Shown: one piece after another, positions 1-11,509 of the stretch
Layout of the letters: the number at the start of each line of letters is the position of its first letter
Position numbering within the stretch: position 1 is the first letter of the stretch
DNA from: Magicicada septendecula
Taxonomy: Eukaryota; Arthropoda; Insecta; Hemiptera; Cicadidae
Length of the DNA: 64,000 nt
Direction: 5' to 3'
Assembly (NCBI GenBank): GCA_034769895.1
Contig: CM068372.1
Span: 436,546,958 to 436,610,957, forward strand
Program-made: the position numbers and the translations under genes
The notes under the pieces: generated by a model
The model's database searches: none
Told to the model about the DNA's origin: nothing
What the model saw: only the letters and a program-made list of their open reading frames with translations

Positions 1-159
1 ATATTCCAAGTCCGCGTGTCACTGGTCAGTTCAAAGAAGGAAATTAATCAATTCCAACTTTTCGCTGCTCAAGACATAAGGAATTTGTATTATGTTTATA
101 TTTTCTGTCAAGATATCGTATATACGGATGTCATACGTTACGTGCATTCTTTAAAAAAT
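1..159 (+). repeat. Representative satellite monomer (159 bp)
   Basis: This monomer, taken from the arbitrary start 'atattcc', shows the standard landmarks. 'tccgcgtgtcactggtcag' is at 11-29, the A-rich part at 31-52, 'ttcgctgctcaagac' at 61-75, 'ggaatttgtattatg' at 80-94, 'gatatcgtatatacg' at 112-126, 'catacgttacgtgcat' at 132-147 and the A run at 153-158. The variable sites that mark monomer classes are around 12-14 (R, H, C or I type codon), 47-49, 57-60 (actttt, acattt or aatttt), 93 (tattatg or tattaag), 127 (acggatg or acgaatg) and 149-151 (tcttta or tcatta). Read in frame from base 16 it is free of stops and encodes a 53-residue period. This follows from the length being divisible by three and is not taken as coding. 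Confidence 0.95.
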
Positions 160-2590
160 ATATTCCAAGTCCACGTGTCACTGGTCAGTTCAAAGAAAGA
201 AATTAAAAAATTCCAACATTTCGCTGCTCAAGAAATAAGGAATTTGTATTATGTTTATATTTTCTGTCACGATATCGTATATAGGGATGTCATACGTTAC
301 GTGCATTCTTTAAAAAATATATTCCAAGTCCGCGTGTCACTGGTAAGTTCAAAGAAAGAAATTAATAAATTCCAACTTTTCTCTGCTCAAGACATAAGGA
401 ATTTGTATTATGTTTATATTTTCTGTCAAGATATCGTATATACGGATGTCATACGTTACGTGCATTCATTAAAAAATATATTCCAAATCCGCGTGTCACT
501 GGTAAGTTCAAAGAAGAAAATTAATAAATTCCAAATTTTCGCTGCTCAAGACATAAGGAATTTGTATTAAGTTTATATTTTCTGTCAAGATATCGTATAT
601 ACGGATGTCATACGTTACGTGCATTCTTTAAAAAATATATTCCAAGTCCGCGTGTCACTGGTCAGTTCAAAGAAGGAAATTAGTAAATTCCAAATTTCGC
701 TGCTCAAGACATAAGGAATTTGTATTATGTTTATATTTTCTGTCAAGATATCGTATATACGAATGTCATACGTTACGTGGATTCATTAAAAAATATATTC
801 CAAGTCCGCGTGTCACTGGTCAGTTCAAAGAAGGAAATGAACAAATTCCAACTTTTCGCTGCTCAAGACATAAGGAATTTGTATTAAGTTTATATTTTCT
901 GTCAAGATATCGTATATACGAATGTCATACGTTACGTGCATTCATTAAAAAATATATTCCAAGTCCGCGTGTCACTGGTCAGTTCAAAGAAGGAAATTAA
1001 TCAATTCCAACTTTTCGCTGCTCAAGACATAAGGAATTTGTATTATGTTTATATTTTCTGTCAAGATATCGTATATACGGATGTCATACGTTACGTGCAT
1101 TCTTTAAAAAATATATTACAAGTCCACGTGTCACTGGTCAGTTCAAAGAAAGAAATTAAAAAATTCCAACATTTCGCTGCTCAAGACATAAGGAATTTGT
1201 ATTATGTTTATATTTTCTGTCAAGATATCGTATATACGAATGTCATACGTTACGTGCATTCTTTAAAAAATATATTCCAAGTCTGCGTGTCACTGGTCAG
1301 TTCAAAGAAGGAAATTAAAAAATTCCAACTTTTCGCTGCTCAAGACATTAGGAATTTGTATTAAGTTTATATTTTCTGTCAAGATATCGTATATACGGAA
1401 GTCATACGTTACGTGCATTCTTTAAAAAATATATTCCAAGTCCGCGTGTCACTGGTCAGTTCAAAGAAGGAAATTAATAAATTCCAACTTTTCGCTGCTC
1501 AAGACATAAAGAATTTGTATTATGTTTATATTTTCTGTCAAGATATCGTATATACGGATGTCATACGTTACGTGGATTCTTTAAAAAATATATTCCAAGT
1601 CCGCGTGTCACTGGTCAGTTCAAAGAAGGAAATTAATAAATTCCAACTTTTCGCTGCTCAAGACATAAGGAATTTGTATTATGTTTATATTTTCTGTCAA
1701 CATATCGTATATACGGATGTCATACGTTACGTGCATTCTTTAAAAAATATATTCCAAGTCCGCGTGGCACTGGTCAGTTCAAAGAAGGAAATTAATAAAT
1801 TCCAAATTTTCGCTGCTCAAGACATAAGGAATTTGTATTATGTTTATATTTTCTGTCAAGATATCGTATATACGAATGTCATACGTTACGTGCAATCATT
1901 AAAAAATATATTCCAAGTCCGCGTGTCACTGGTCAGTTCAAAGAAGGAAATTAAGAAATTCCAACTTTTCGCTGCTCAAGACATAAGGAATTTGTATTAT
2001 GTTTATATTTTCTGTCAAGATATCGTATATACGGATGTCATACGTTACGTGCATTCTTTAAAAAATATATTCCAAGTCCACGTGTCACTTATCAGTTCAA
2101 AGAAAGAAATTAATAAATTCCAAATTTTCGCTGGTCAAGACATAAGGAATTTGTATTATGTTTATATTTTTTTTTGTCAAGATATCGTATATACGAATGT
2201 CATACGTTACGTGCATTCTTTAAAAAATATATTCCAAGTCTGCGTGTCACTGGTCAGTTCAAAGAAGGAAATTAAAAAATTCCAACTTTTCGCTTCTCAA
2301 GACATTAGGAATTTGTATTAAGTTTATATTTTCTGTCAAGATATCGTATATACGGATGTCATACGTTACGTGCATTCTTTAAAAAATATATTCCAAGTCC
2401 GCGTGTCACTGGTCAGTTCAAAGAAGGAAATTAATAAATTCCAACTTTTCGCTGCTCAGACATAAAGAATTTGTATTATGTTTATATTTTCTGTCAAGAT
2501 ATCGTATATACGGATGTCATACGTTACGTGGATTCTTTAAAAAATATATTCCAAGTCCGCGTGTCACTGGTCAGTTCAAAGAAGGAAATT
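1..2590 (+). repeat. Edited copy of the 17-monomer HOR, one monomer short
   Basis: The order of monomer variants here matches the 2,704-bp HOR from about 12,568 onward at a constant offset of 12,567, and after about 1.75 kb at 12,726, which is 159 more. The markers used are the EIRN and CHD-YRD type monomers near 230-290, the tattaag stops ending at 570 and 1364, the monomer with 'attacaagtccacg' near 1,115, and the nine-T monomer near 2,165. The change of offset means one monomer is missing. A 'gtcaacatatcg' monomer (1,697) is followed directly by a 'gtggcactgg' monomer (1,765), whereas the intact HOR has a TGA-bearing monomer between them. Similarity to the HOR stops at about 2.6 kb. Confidence 0.8.
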
Positions 2591-2930
2591 AATAAATTCC
2601 AACTTTTCGCTGCTCAAAACATAAGGAATTTGTATTATGTTTTTATATTTTCTGTCAACATATCGTATATACGGATGTCATACGTTACGTGCATTCATTA
2701 AAAAATATATTCCAAGTCCGCGTGTCACTGGTCAGTTCAAAGAAGGAAATTAATAAATTCCAACTCTTCACTACTCAAGACATAAGGAATTTGTATTATG
2801 TTTATATTTTCTGTCAAGATATCGTATATACGGATGTCATACGTTACGTGCATTCTTTAAAAAATATATTCAAAGTCCGCGTGTCACTGGTCAGTTCAAA
2901 GAAGGAAATTAATTTATTCCAAATTTCGCT
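2451..2930 (+). repeat. Recurrent indel cassette (-1, +2, -1 bp), first copy
   Basis: About three monomers carry three linked length changes: 'gctgctcagacat' (one A lost, near 2,457), 'tatgtttttatatt' (two T gained, at 2,640) and 'tccaaatttcgctg' (one T lost, near 2,925). The changes sum to zero, so the 159-bp register is restored. The +2 monomer recurs at 2,640, 7,093, 10,751, 18,070, 26,341, 27,457, 28,414, 30,325, 31,597, 34,786 and 35,423, and nowhere to the right. Most copies also contain 'ttcactactcaag' or 'ttcactattcaag' in the next monomer and 'attcaaagtccg' in the one after. The copy at 7,093 lacks these and joins straight to the -1 monomer. The cassette is a good tracer of block movement in the left part of the array. 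Confidence 0.85.
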
Positions 2931-5230
2931 GCTCAAGACATAAGGAATTTGTATTATGTTTATATTTTCTGTAAAGATATCGTATATACGAATGTCATAC
3001 GTTACGTGCATTCATTAAAAAATATATTCCAAGTCCGCGTGTCACTGGTCAGTTCAAAGAAGGAAATTAATAAATTCGAGCTTTTCGCTGCTCAAGACAT
3101 ACGGAATTTGTATTAAGTTTATATTTTCTGTCAAGATATCGTATATACGGATGTCATACGTTACGTGCATTCTTTAAAAAATATATTCCAAGTCCGCGTG
3201 TCACTGGTCAGTTCAAAGAAGGAAATTAATAAATTCCAAATTTCGCTGCTCAAGACATAAGGAATTTGTATTATGTTTATATTTTCTGTCAAGATATCGT
3301 ATATACGGATGTCATACGTTACGTGCATTCTTTAAAAAATATATTCCAAGTCCGCGTGTCACTGGTAAGTTCAAAGAAAGAAATTAATAAATTCCAACTT
3401 TTCGCTGCTCAAGACATAAGGAATTTGTATTATGTTTATATTTTCTGTCAAGATATCGTATATACGGATGTCATACGTTACGTGCATTCATTAAAAAATA
3501 TATTCCAAGTCCGCGTGTCACTGGTAAGTTCAAAGAAGAAAATTAATAAATTCCAAATTTTCGCTGCTCAAGACATAAGGAATTTGTATTAAGTTTATAT
3601 TTTCTGTCAAGATATCGTATATACGGATGTCATACGTTACGTGCATTCTTTAAAAAATATATTCCAAGTCCGCGTGTCACTGGTCAGTTCAAAGAAGGAA
3701 ATTAGTAAATTCCAACTTTTCGCTGCTCAAGACATAAGGAATTTGTATTATGTTTATATTTTCTGTCAAGATATCGTATATACGAATGTCATACGTTACG
3801 TGGATTCATTAAAAAATATATTCCAAGTCCGCGTGTCACTGGTCAGTTCAAAGAAGGAAATGAACAAATTCCAACTTTTCGCTGCTCAAGACATAAGGAA
3901 TTTGTATTAAGTTTATATTTTCTGTCAAGATATCGTATATACGAATGTCATACGTTACGTGCATTCATTAAAAAATATATTCCAAGTCCGCGTGTCACTG
4001 GTCAGTTGAAAGAAGGAAATTAATCAATTCCAACTTTTCGCTGCTCAAGACATAAGGAATTTGTATTATGTTTATATTTTCTGTCAAGATATCGTATATA
4101 CGGATGTCATACGTTACGTGCATTCTTTAAAAAATATATTCCAAGTCCACGTGTCACTGGTCAGTTCAAAGAAAAAAATTAAAAAATTCCAACATTTCGC
4201 TGCTCAAGACATAAGGAATTTGTATTATGTTTATATTTTCTGTCAAGATATCGTATATACGAATGTCATACGTTACGTGCATTCTTTAAAAAATATATTC
4301 CAAGTCCGCGTGTCACTGGTCAGTTCAAAGAAGGAAATTAATAAATTCCAACTTTTCGCTGCTCAAGACATAAGGAATTTGTATTATGTTTATATTTTCT
4401 GTCAACATATCATATATACGGATGTCATACGTTACGTGCATTCATTAAAAAATATATTCCAAGTCCGCGTGTGACTGGTCAGTTCAAAGAAGGAAATTAA
4501 TAAATTCCAAATTTTCGCTGCTCAAGACATAAGGAATTTGTATTAAGTTTATATTTTCTGTCAAGATATCGTATATACGGATGTCATACGTTACGTGCAT
4601 TCTTTAAAAAATATATTCCAAGTCCGCGTGTCACTGGTCAGTTCAAAGAAGGAAATTAGTAAATTCCAACTTTTCGCTGCTCAAGACATAAGGAATTTGT
4701 ATTATGTTTATATTTTCTGTCAAGATATCGTATATACGAATGTCATACGTTACGTGGATTCATTAAAAAATATATTCCAAGTCCGCGTGTCAATGGTCAG
4801 TTCAAAGAAGGAAATGAACAAATTCCAACTTTTCGCTGCTCAAGACATAAGGAATTTGTATTAAGTTTATATTTTCTGTCAAGATATCGTATATACGAAT
4901 GTCATACGTTACGTGCATTCATTAAAAAATATATTCCAAGTCCGCGTGTCACTGGTCAGTTCAAAGAAGGAAATTAATCAATTCCAACTTTTCGCTGCTC
5001 AAGACATAAGGAATTTGTATTAAGTTTATATTTTCTGTCAAGATATCGTATATACGGATGTCATACGTTACGTGCATTCTTTAAAAAATATATTCCAAGT
5101 CCGCGTGTCGCTGGTCAGTTCAAAGAAGGAAATTAATAAATTCGAACTTTTCGCTGCTCAAGACATACGGAATTTGTATTAAGTTTATATTTTCTGTCAA
5201 GATATCGTATATACGGATGTCATACGTTAC
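2930..5230 (+). repeat. Satellite segment with a 954-bp six-monomer duplication
   Basis: From about 3,540 to 4,067 the sequence recurs at 4,494 to 5,021 with an offset of exactly 954 (6 x 159). Shared markers are the tattaag stop ending at 3,592 and 4,546, the 'attagtaaattcc' monomer, the 'gtggattcatta' monomer, and 'gaaatgaacaaattcc' followed by a stop ending at 3,910 and 4,864. The second copy has a private change 'gtgtcaatggtcag' near 4,790, and the first has 'cagttgaaag' near 4,010. The segment also holds two monomers with 'gacatacggaatttg' (about 3,097 and 5,160) next to 'aattcgagc' or 'attcgaac'. A third such monomer is at about 32,050. No unique DNA is present. Confidence 0.8.
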
Positions 5231-7430
5231 GTGCATTCTTTAAAAAATATATTGCAAGTCCGCGTGTCACTGGTCAGTTCAAAGAAAGAAATTAATAAAT
5301 TCCAACTTTTCGCTGGTCAAGACATAAGGAATTTGTATTATGTTTATATTTTCTGTCAAGATATCGTATATACGAATGTCATACGTTACGTGCATTCTTT
5401 AAAAAATATATTCCAAGTCCGCGTGTCACTGGTCAGTTCAAAGAAGGAAATTAATAAATTCCAACTTTTCACTGCTCAAGACATAAGGAATTTGTATTAT
5501 GTTTATATTTTCTGTCAAGATATCGTATATACGAATGTCATACGTTACGTGCATTCTTTAAAAAATATATTCCAAGTCCGCGTGTCACTGGTCAGTTCAA
5601 AGAAGGAAATTAATAAATTCCAAATTTCGCTGCTCAAGACATAAGGAATTTGTATTATGTTTATATTTTCTGTCAAGATATCGTATATACGAATGTCATA
5701 CGTTACGTGCATTCATTAAAAAATATATTCCAAGTCCGCGTGTCACTGGTCAGTTCAAAGAAGGAAATTAATAAATTCCAACATTTCGCTGCTCAAGACA
5801 AAAGGAATTTGTATTATGTTTATATTTTCTGTCAAGGTATCGTATATACGAATGTCATACGTTACGTGCATTCATTAAAAAATATATTCCAAGTCCGCGT
5901 GTCACTGGTCAGTTCAAAGAAGGAAATTAATAAATTCCAAATTTTCGCTGCTCAAGACATAAGGAATTTGTATTATGTTTATTTTTTCTGTCAAGATATC
6001 GTATATACGAATGTCATACGTTACGTGCATTCTTTAAAAAATATATTCCAAGTGCGCGTGTCACTGGTCAGTTCAAAGAAGGAAATTAATAAATTCCAAC
6101 TTTTCGCTGCTCAAGACATAAAGAATTTGTATTATGTTTATATTTTCTGTCAAGATATCGTATATACGGATGTCATACGTTACGTGCATTCTTTAAAAAA
6201 TATATTCCAAGTCCGCGTGTCACTGGTCAGTTCAAAGAAGGAAATTAATAAATTCCAACTTTTCGCTGCTCAAGACATAAGGAATTTGTATTATGTTTAT
6301 ATTTTCTGTCAACATATCGTATATACGGATGTCATACGTTACGTGCATTCATTAAAAAATATATTCCAAGTCCGCGTGTGACTGGTCAGTTCAAAGAAGG
6401 AAATTAATAAATTCCAACTCTTCGCTGCTCAAGACATAAGGAATTTGTATTATGTTTATATTTTCTGTCAAGATATCGTATATACGAATGTCATACGTTA
6501 CGTGCAATCATTAAAAAATATATTCCAAGTCCGCGTGTCACTGGTCAGTTCAAAGAAGGAAATTAAGAAATTCCAACTTTTCGCTGCTCAAGACATAAGG
6601 AATTTGTATTATGTTTATATTTTCTGTCAAGATATCGTATATACGGATGTCATACGTTACGTGCATTCTTTAAAAAATATATTCCAAGTCCACGTGTCAC
6701 TTATCAGTTCAAAGAAAGAAATTAATAAATTCCAAATTTTCGCTGGTCAAGACATAAGGAATTTGTATTATGTTTATATTTTTTTTTGTCAAGATATCGT
6801 ATATACGAATGTCATACGTTACGTGCATTCTTTAAAAAATATATTCCAAGTCTGCGTGTCACTGGTCAGTTCAAAGAAGGAAATTAAAAAATTCCAACTT
6901 TTCGCTGCTCAGACATAAAGAAGTTGTATTATGTTTACATTTTCTGTCAAGATATCGTATATACGGATGTCATACGTTACGTGGATTCTTTAAAAAATAT
7001 ATTCCAAGTCCGCGTGTCACTGGTCAGTTCAAAGAAGGAAATTAATAAATTCCAACTTTTCGCTGCTCAAAACATAAGGAATTTGTATTATGTTTTTATA
7101 TTTTCTGTCAACATATCGTATATACGGATGTCATACGTTACGTGCATTCATTAAAAAATATATTCCAAGTCCGCGTGTCACTGGTCAGTTCAAAGAAGGA
7201 AATTAATTTATTCCAAATTTCGCTGCTCAAGACATAAGGAATTTGTATTATGTTTATATTTTCTGTAAAGATATCGTATATACGAATGTCATACGTTACG
7301 TGCATTCATTAAAAAATATATTCCAAGTCCGCGTGTCACTGGTCAGTTCAAAGAAGGAAATTAATCAATTCCAACTTTTCGCTGCTCAAGACATAAGGAA
7401 TTTGTATTATGTTTATATTTTCTGTCAAGA
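5231..7430 (+). repeat. Satellite block related to 9.5-11.2 kb and to 19.7-20.4 kb
   Basis: This mixed-monomer block has two dispersed relatives. Markers near 5,780-6,050 ('gctcaagacaaaagg', 'gtcaaggtatcg' and 'tgtttattttttctg' in consecutive monomers) recur at an offset of 14,000 near 19,780-20,050. Two of the three recur near 33,015-33,200. From about 5,980 to 7,430 the order of monomers matches 9.47-11.25 kb, with the offset stepping 3,499, then 3,658, then 3,817. Each step of 159 marks one monomer gained in the right block or lost in the left one. A nine-T monomer is at about 6,777 and a +2 cassette at 7,093. Near 7,430 the sequence jumps from an 'aatcaattcc' monomer to the 'tatagggatg' monomer of the 17-monomer HOR. 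Confidence 0.75.
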
Positions 7431-9390
7431 TATCGTATATAGGGATGTCATACGTTACGTGCATTCTTTAAAAAATATATTCCAAGTCCGCGTGTCACTG
7501 GTAAGTTCAAAGAAAGTAATTAATAAATTCCAAATTTTCGCTGCTCAAGACATAAGGAATTTGTATTATGTTTATATTTTCTGTCAAGATATCGTATATA
7601 CGGATGTCATACGTTACGTGCATTCATTAAAAAATATATTCCAAATCCGCGTGTCACTGGTAAGGTCAAAGAAGAAAATTAATAAATTCCAAATTTTCGC
7701 TGCTCAAGACATAAGGAATTTGTATTAAGTTTATATTTTCTGTCAAGATATCGTATATACGGATGTCATACGTTACGTGCATTCTTTAAAAAATATATTC
7801 CAAGTCCGCGTGTCACTGGTCAGTTCAAAGAAGGAAATTAGTAAATTCCAAATTTCGCTGCTCAAGACATAAGGAATTTGTATTATGTTTATATTTTCTG
7901 TCAAGATATCGTATATACGAATGTCATACGTTACGTGGATTCATTAAAAAATATATTCCAAGTCCGCGTGTCACTGGTCAGTTCAAAGAAGGAAATGAAC
8001 AAATTCCAAATTTTCGCTGCTCAAGACATAAGGAATTTGTATTAAGTTTATATTTTCTGTCAAGATATCGTATATACGAATGTCATACGTTACGTGCATT
8101 CATTAAAAAATATATTCCAAGTCCGCGTGTCACTGGTCAGTTCAAAGAAGGAAATTAATCAATTCCAACTTTTCGCTGCTCAAGACATAAGGAATTTGTA
8201 TTATGTTTATATTTTCTGTCAAGATATCGTATATACGGATGTCATACGTTACGTGCATTCTTTAAAAAATATATTACAAGTCCACGTGTCACTGGTCAGT
8301 TCAAAGAAAGAAATTAAAAAATTCCAACATTTCGCTGCTCAAGACATAAGGAATTTGTATTATGTTTATATTTTCTGTCAAGATATCGTATATACGAATG
8401 TCATACGTTACGTGCATTCTTTAAAAAATATATTCCAAGTCTGCGTGTCACTGGTCAGTTCAAAGAAGGAAATTAAAAAATTCCAACATTTCGCTGCTCA
8501 AGACATTAGGAATTTGTATTAAGTTTATATTTTCTGTCAAGATATCGTATATACGGAAGTCATACGTTACGTGCATTCTTTAAAAAATATATTCCAAGTC
8601 CGCGTGTCACTGGTCAGTTCAAAGAAGGAAATTAATAAATTCCAACATTTCGCTGCTCAAGACATAAAGAATTTGTATTATGTTTATATTTTCTGTCAAG
8701 ATATCGTATATACGGATGTCATACGTTACGTGCATTCTTTAAAAAATATATTCCAAGTCCGCGTGTCACTGGTCAGTTCAAAGAAGGAAATTAATATATT
8801 CCAACTTTTCGCTGCTCAAGACATAAGGAATTTGTATTATGTTTATATTTTCTGTCAACATATCGTATATACGGATGTCATACGTTACGTGCATTCATTA
8901 AAAAATATATTCCAAGTCCGCGTGTGACTGGTCAGTTCAAAGAAGGAAATTAATAAATTCCAACTCTTCGCTGCTCAAGACATAAGGAATTTGTATTATG
9001 TTTATATTTTCTGTCAAGATATCGTATATACGGATGTCATACGTTACGTGCATTCTTTAAAAAATATATTCCAAGTCCGCGTGGCACTGGTCAGTTCAAA
9101 GAAGGAAATTAATAAATTCCAAATTTTCGCTGCTCAAGACATAAGGAATTTGTATTATGTTTATGTTTTCTGTCAAGATATCGTATATACGAATGTCATA
9201 CGTTACGTGCAATCATTAAAAAATATATTCCAAGTCCGCGTGTCACTGGTCAGTTCAAAGAAGGAAATTAAGAAATTCCAACTTTTCGCTGCTCAAGACA
9301 TAAGGAATTTGTATTATGTTTATATTTTCTGTCAAGATATCGTATATACGGATGTCATACGTTACGTGCATTCTTTAAAAAATATATTCC
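7430..9390 (+). repeat. Partial copy of the 17-monomer HOR (about 12 monomers)
   Basis: Variant order matches 12.84-14.80 kb at an offset of 5,409. Markers are 'ggtaaggtcaaag' near 7,658 with a stop ending at 7,728, the 'attagtaaattcc' monomer with its -1 bp change near 7,850, stops ending at 8,522 and 8,927, 'taatatattcc' near 8,793, 'gtggcactgg' near 9,082, and 'gtttatgttttctg' with 'gtgcaatcatta' near 9,160-9,215. Private differences include 'aaagtaattaat' near 7,514. At about 9,390 the copy breaks off, and a 'gaaattattttattcc' monomer with a -1 bp change follows in place of the expected 'ccacgtgtcacttatcag' monomer. Confidence 0.8.
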
Positions 9391-11509
9391 AAGTCCGCGT
9401 GTCACTGGTCAGTTCAAAGAAGGAAATTATTTTATTCCAAATTTCGCTGCTCAAGACATAAGGAATTTGTATTATGTTTATTTTTTCTGTCAAGATATCG
9501 TATATACGAATGTCATACGTTACGTGCATTCTTTAAAAAATATATTCCAAGTGCGCGTGTCACTGGTCAGTTCAAAGAAGGAAATTAATAAATTCCAACT
9601 TTTCGCTGCTCAAGACATAAAGAATTTGTATTATGTTTATATTTTCTGGCAAGATATCGTATATACGGATGTCATACGTTACGTGCATTCTTTAAAAAAT
9701 ATATTCCAAGTCCGCGTGTCACTGGTCAGTTCAAAGAAGGAAATTAATAAATTCCAACTTTTCGCTGCTCAAGACATAAGGAATTTGTATTATGTTTATA
9801 TTTTCTGTCAACATATCGTATATACGGATGTCATACGTTACGTGCATTCATTAAAAAATATATTCCAAGTCCGCGTGTGACTGGTCAGTTCAAAGAAGGA
9901 AATTAATAAATTCCAACTCTTCGCTGCTCAAGACATAAGGAATTTGTATTATGTTTATATTTTCTGTCAAGATATCGTATATACGGATGTCATACGTTAC
10001 GTGCATTCTTTAAAAAATATATTCCAAGTCCGCGTGGCACTGGTCAGTTCAAAGAAGGAAATTAATAAATTCCAAATTTTCGCTGCTCAAGACATAAGGA
10101 ATTTGTATTATGTTTATGTTTTCTGTCAAGATATCGTATATACGAATGTCATACGTTACGTGCAATCATTAAAAAATATATTCCAAGTCCGCGTGTCACT
10201 GGTCAGTTCAAAGAAGGAAATTAAGAAATTCCAACTTTTCGCTGCTCAAGACATAAGGAATTTGTATTATGTTTATATTTTCTGTCAAGATATCGTATAT
10301 ACGGATGTCATACGTTACGTGCATTCTTTAAAAAATATATTCCAAGTCCACGTGTCACTTATCAGTTCAAAGAAAGAAATTAATAAATTCCAAATTTTCG
10401 CTGGTCAAGACATAAGGAATTTGTATTATGTTTATATTTTTTTTTGTCAAGATATCGTATATACGAATGTCATACGTTACGTGCATTCTTTAAAAAATAT
10501 ATTCCAAGTCTGCGTGTCACTGGTCAGTTCAAAGAAGGAAATTAAAAAATTCCAACTTTTCGCTGCTCAGACATAAAGAAGTTGTATTATGTTTACATTT
10601 TCTGTCAAGATATCGTATATACGGATGTCATACGTTACGTGGATTCTTTAAAAAATATATTCCAAGTCCGCGTGTCACTGGTCAGTTCAAAGAAGGAAAT
10701 TAATAAATTCCAACTTTTCGCTGCTCAAAACATAAGGAATTTGTATTATGTTTTTATATTTTCTGTCAACATATCGTATATACGGATGTCATACGTTACG
10801 TGCATTCATTAAAAAATATATTCCAAGTCCGCGTGTCACTGGTCAGTTCAAAGAAGGAAATTAATAAATTCCAACTCTTCACTACTCAAGACATAAGGAA
10901 TTTGTATTATGTTTATATTTTCTGTCAAGATATCGTATATACGGATGTCATACGTTACGTGCATTCTTTAAAAAATATATTCAAAGTCCGCGTGTCACTG
11001 GTCAGTTCAAAGAAGGAAATTAATTTATTCCAAATTTCGCTGCTCAAGACATAAGGAATTTGTATTATGTTTATATTTTCTGTAAAGATATCGTATATAC
11101 GAATGTCATACGTTACGTGCATTCATTAAAAAATATATTCCAAGTCCGCGTGTCACTGGTCAGTTCAAAGAAGGAAATTAATCAATTCCAACTTTTCGCT
11201 GCTCAAGACATAAGGAATTTGTATTATGTTTATATTTTCTGTCAAGATATCGTATATACGGATGTCATACGTTACGTGCATTCTTTAAAAAATATATTCC
11301 AAGTCCACGTGTCACTGGTCAGTTCAAAGAAAGAAATTAAAAAATTCCAACATTTCGCTGCTCAAGAAATAAGGAATTTGTATTATGTTTATATTTTCTG
11401 TCACGATATCGTATATAGGGATGTCATACGTTACGTGCATTCTTTAAAAAATATATTCCAAGTCCGCGTGTCACTGGTAAGTTCAAAGAAAGAAATTAAT
11501 AAATTCCAA
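9391..11509 (+). repeat. Satellite block paralogous to 6.0-7.4 kb
   Basis: From about 9,470 this repeats the order of monomers at 5.98-7.43 kb, with one extra 'gtggcactgg' monomer (about 10,033) and an extra 'cttcactactcaag' monomer (about 10,876). A private change 'ttttctggcaag' is near 9,645. A nine-T monomer is at about 10,436 and the +2 cassette at 10,751. The end (about 11,200-11,500) carries the 'caagaaataagg' and 'gtcacgatatcg' monomers that also occur near 230-270, 12,800 and 15,500. The block therefore leads into the HOR by a phase jump near 11.5 kb. Confidence 0.75.

Noticed and set aside
60-78. CENP-B box
   Set aside because: The monomer contains TTCG ('tttcgctgctcaagac'), but the required A and the CGGG core do not follow at the proper spacing, so the known CENP-B box is absent.
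2160-2180. Poly-T run as a terminator or transposon tail
   Set aside because: The nine-T run is a +3 variant of the usual 'ttttct' site, inherited with certain HOR monomers. There is no hairpin upstream and no target-site duplication.
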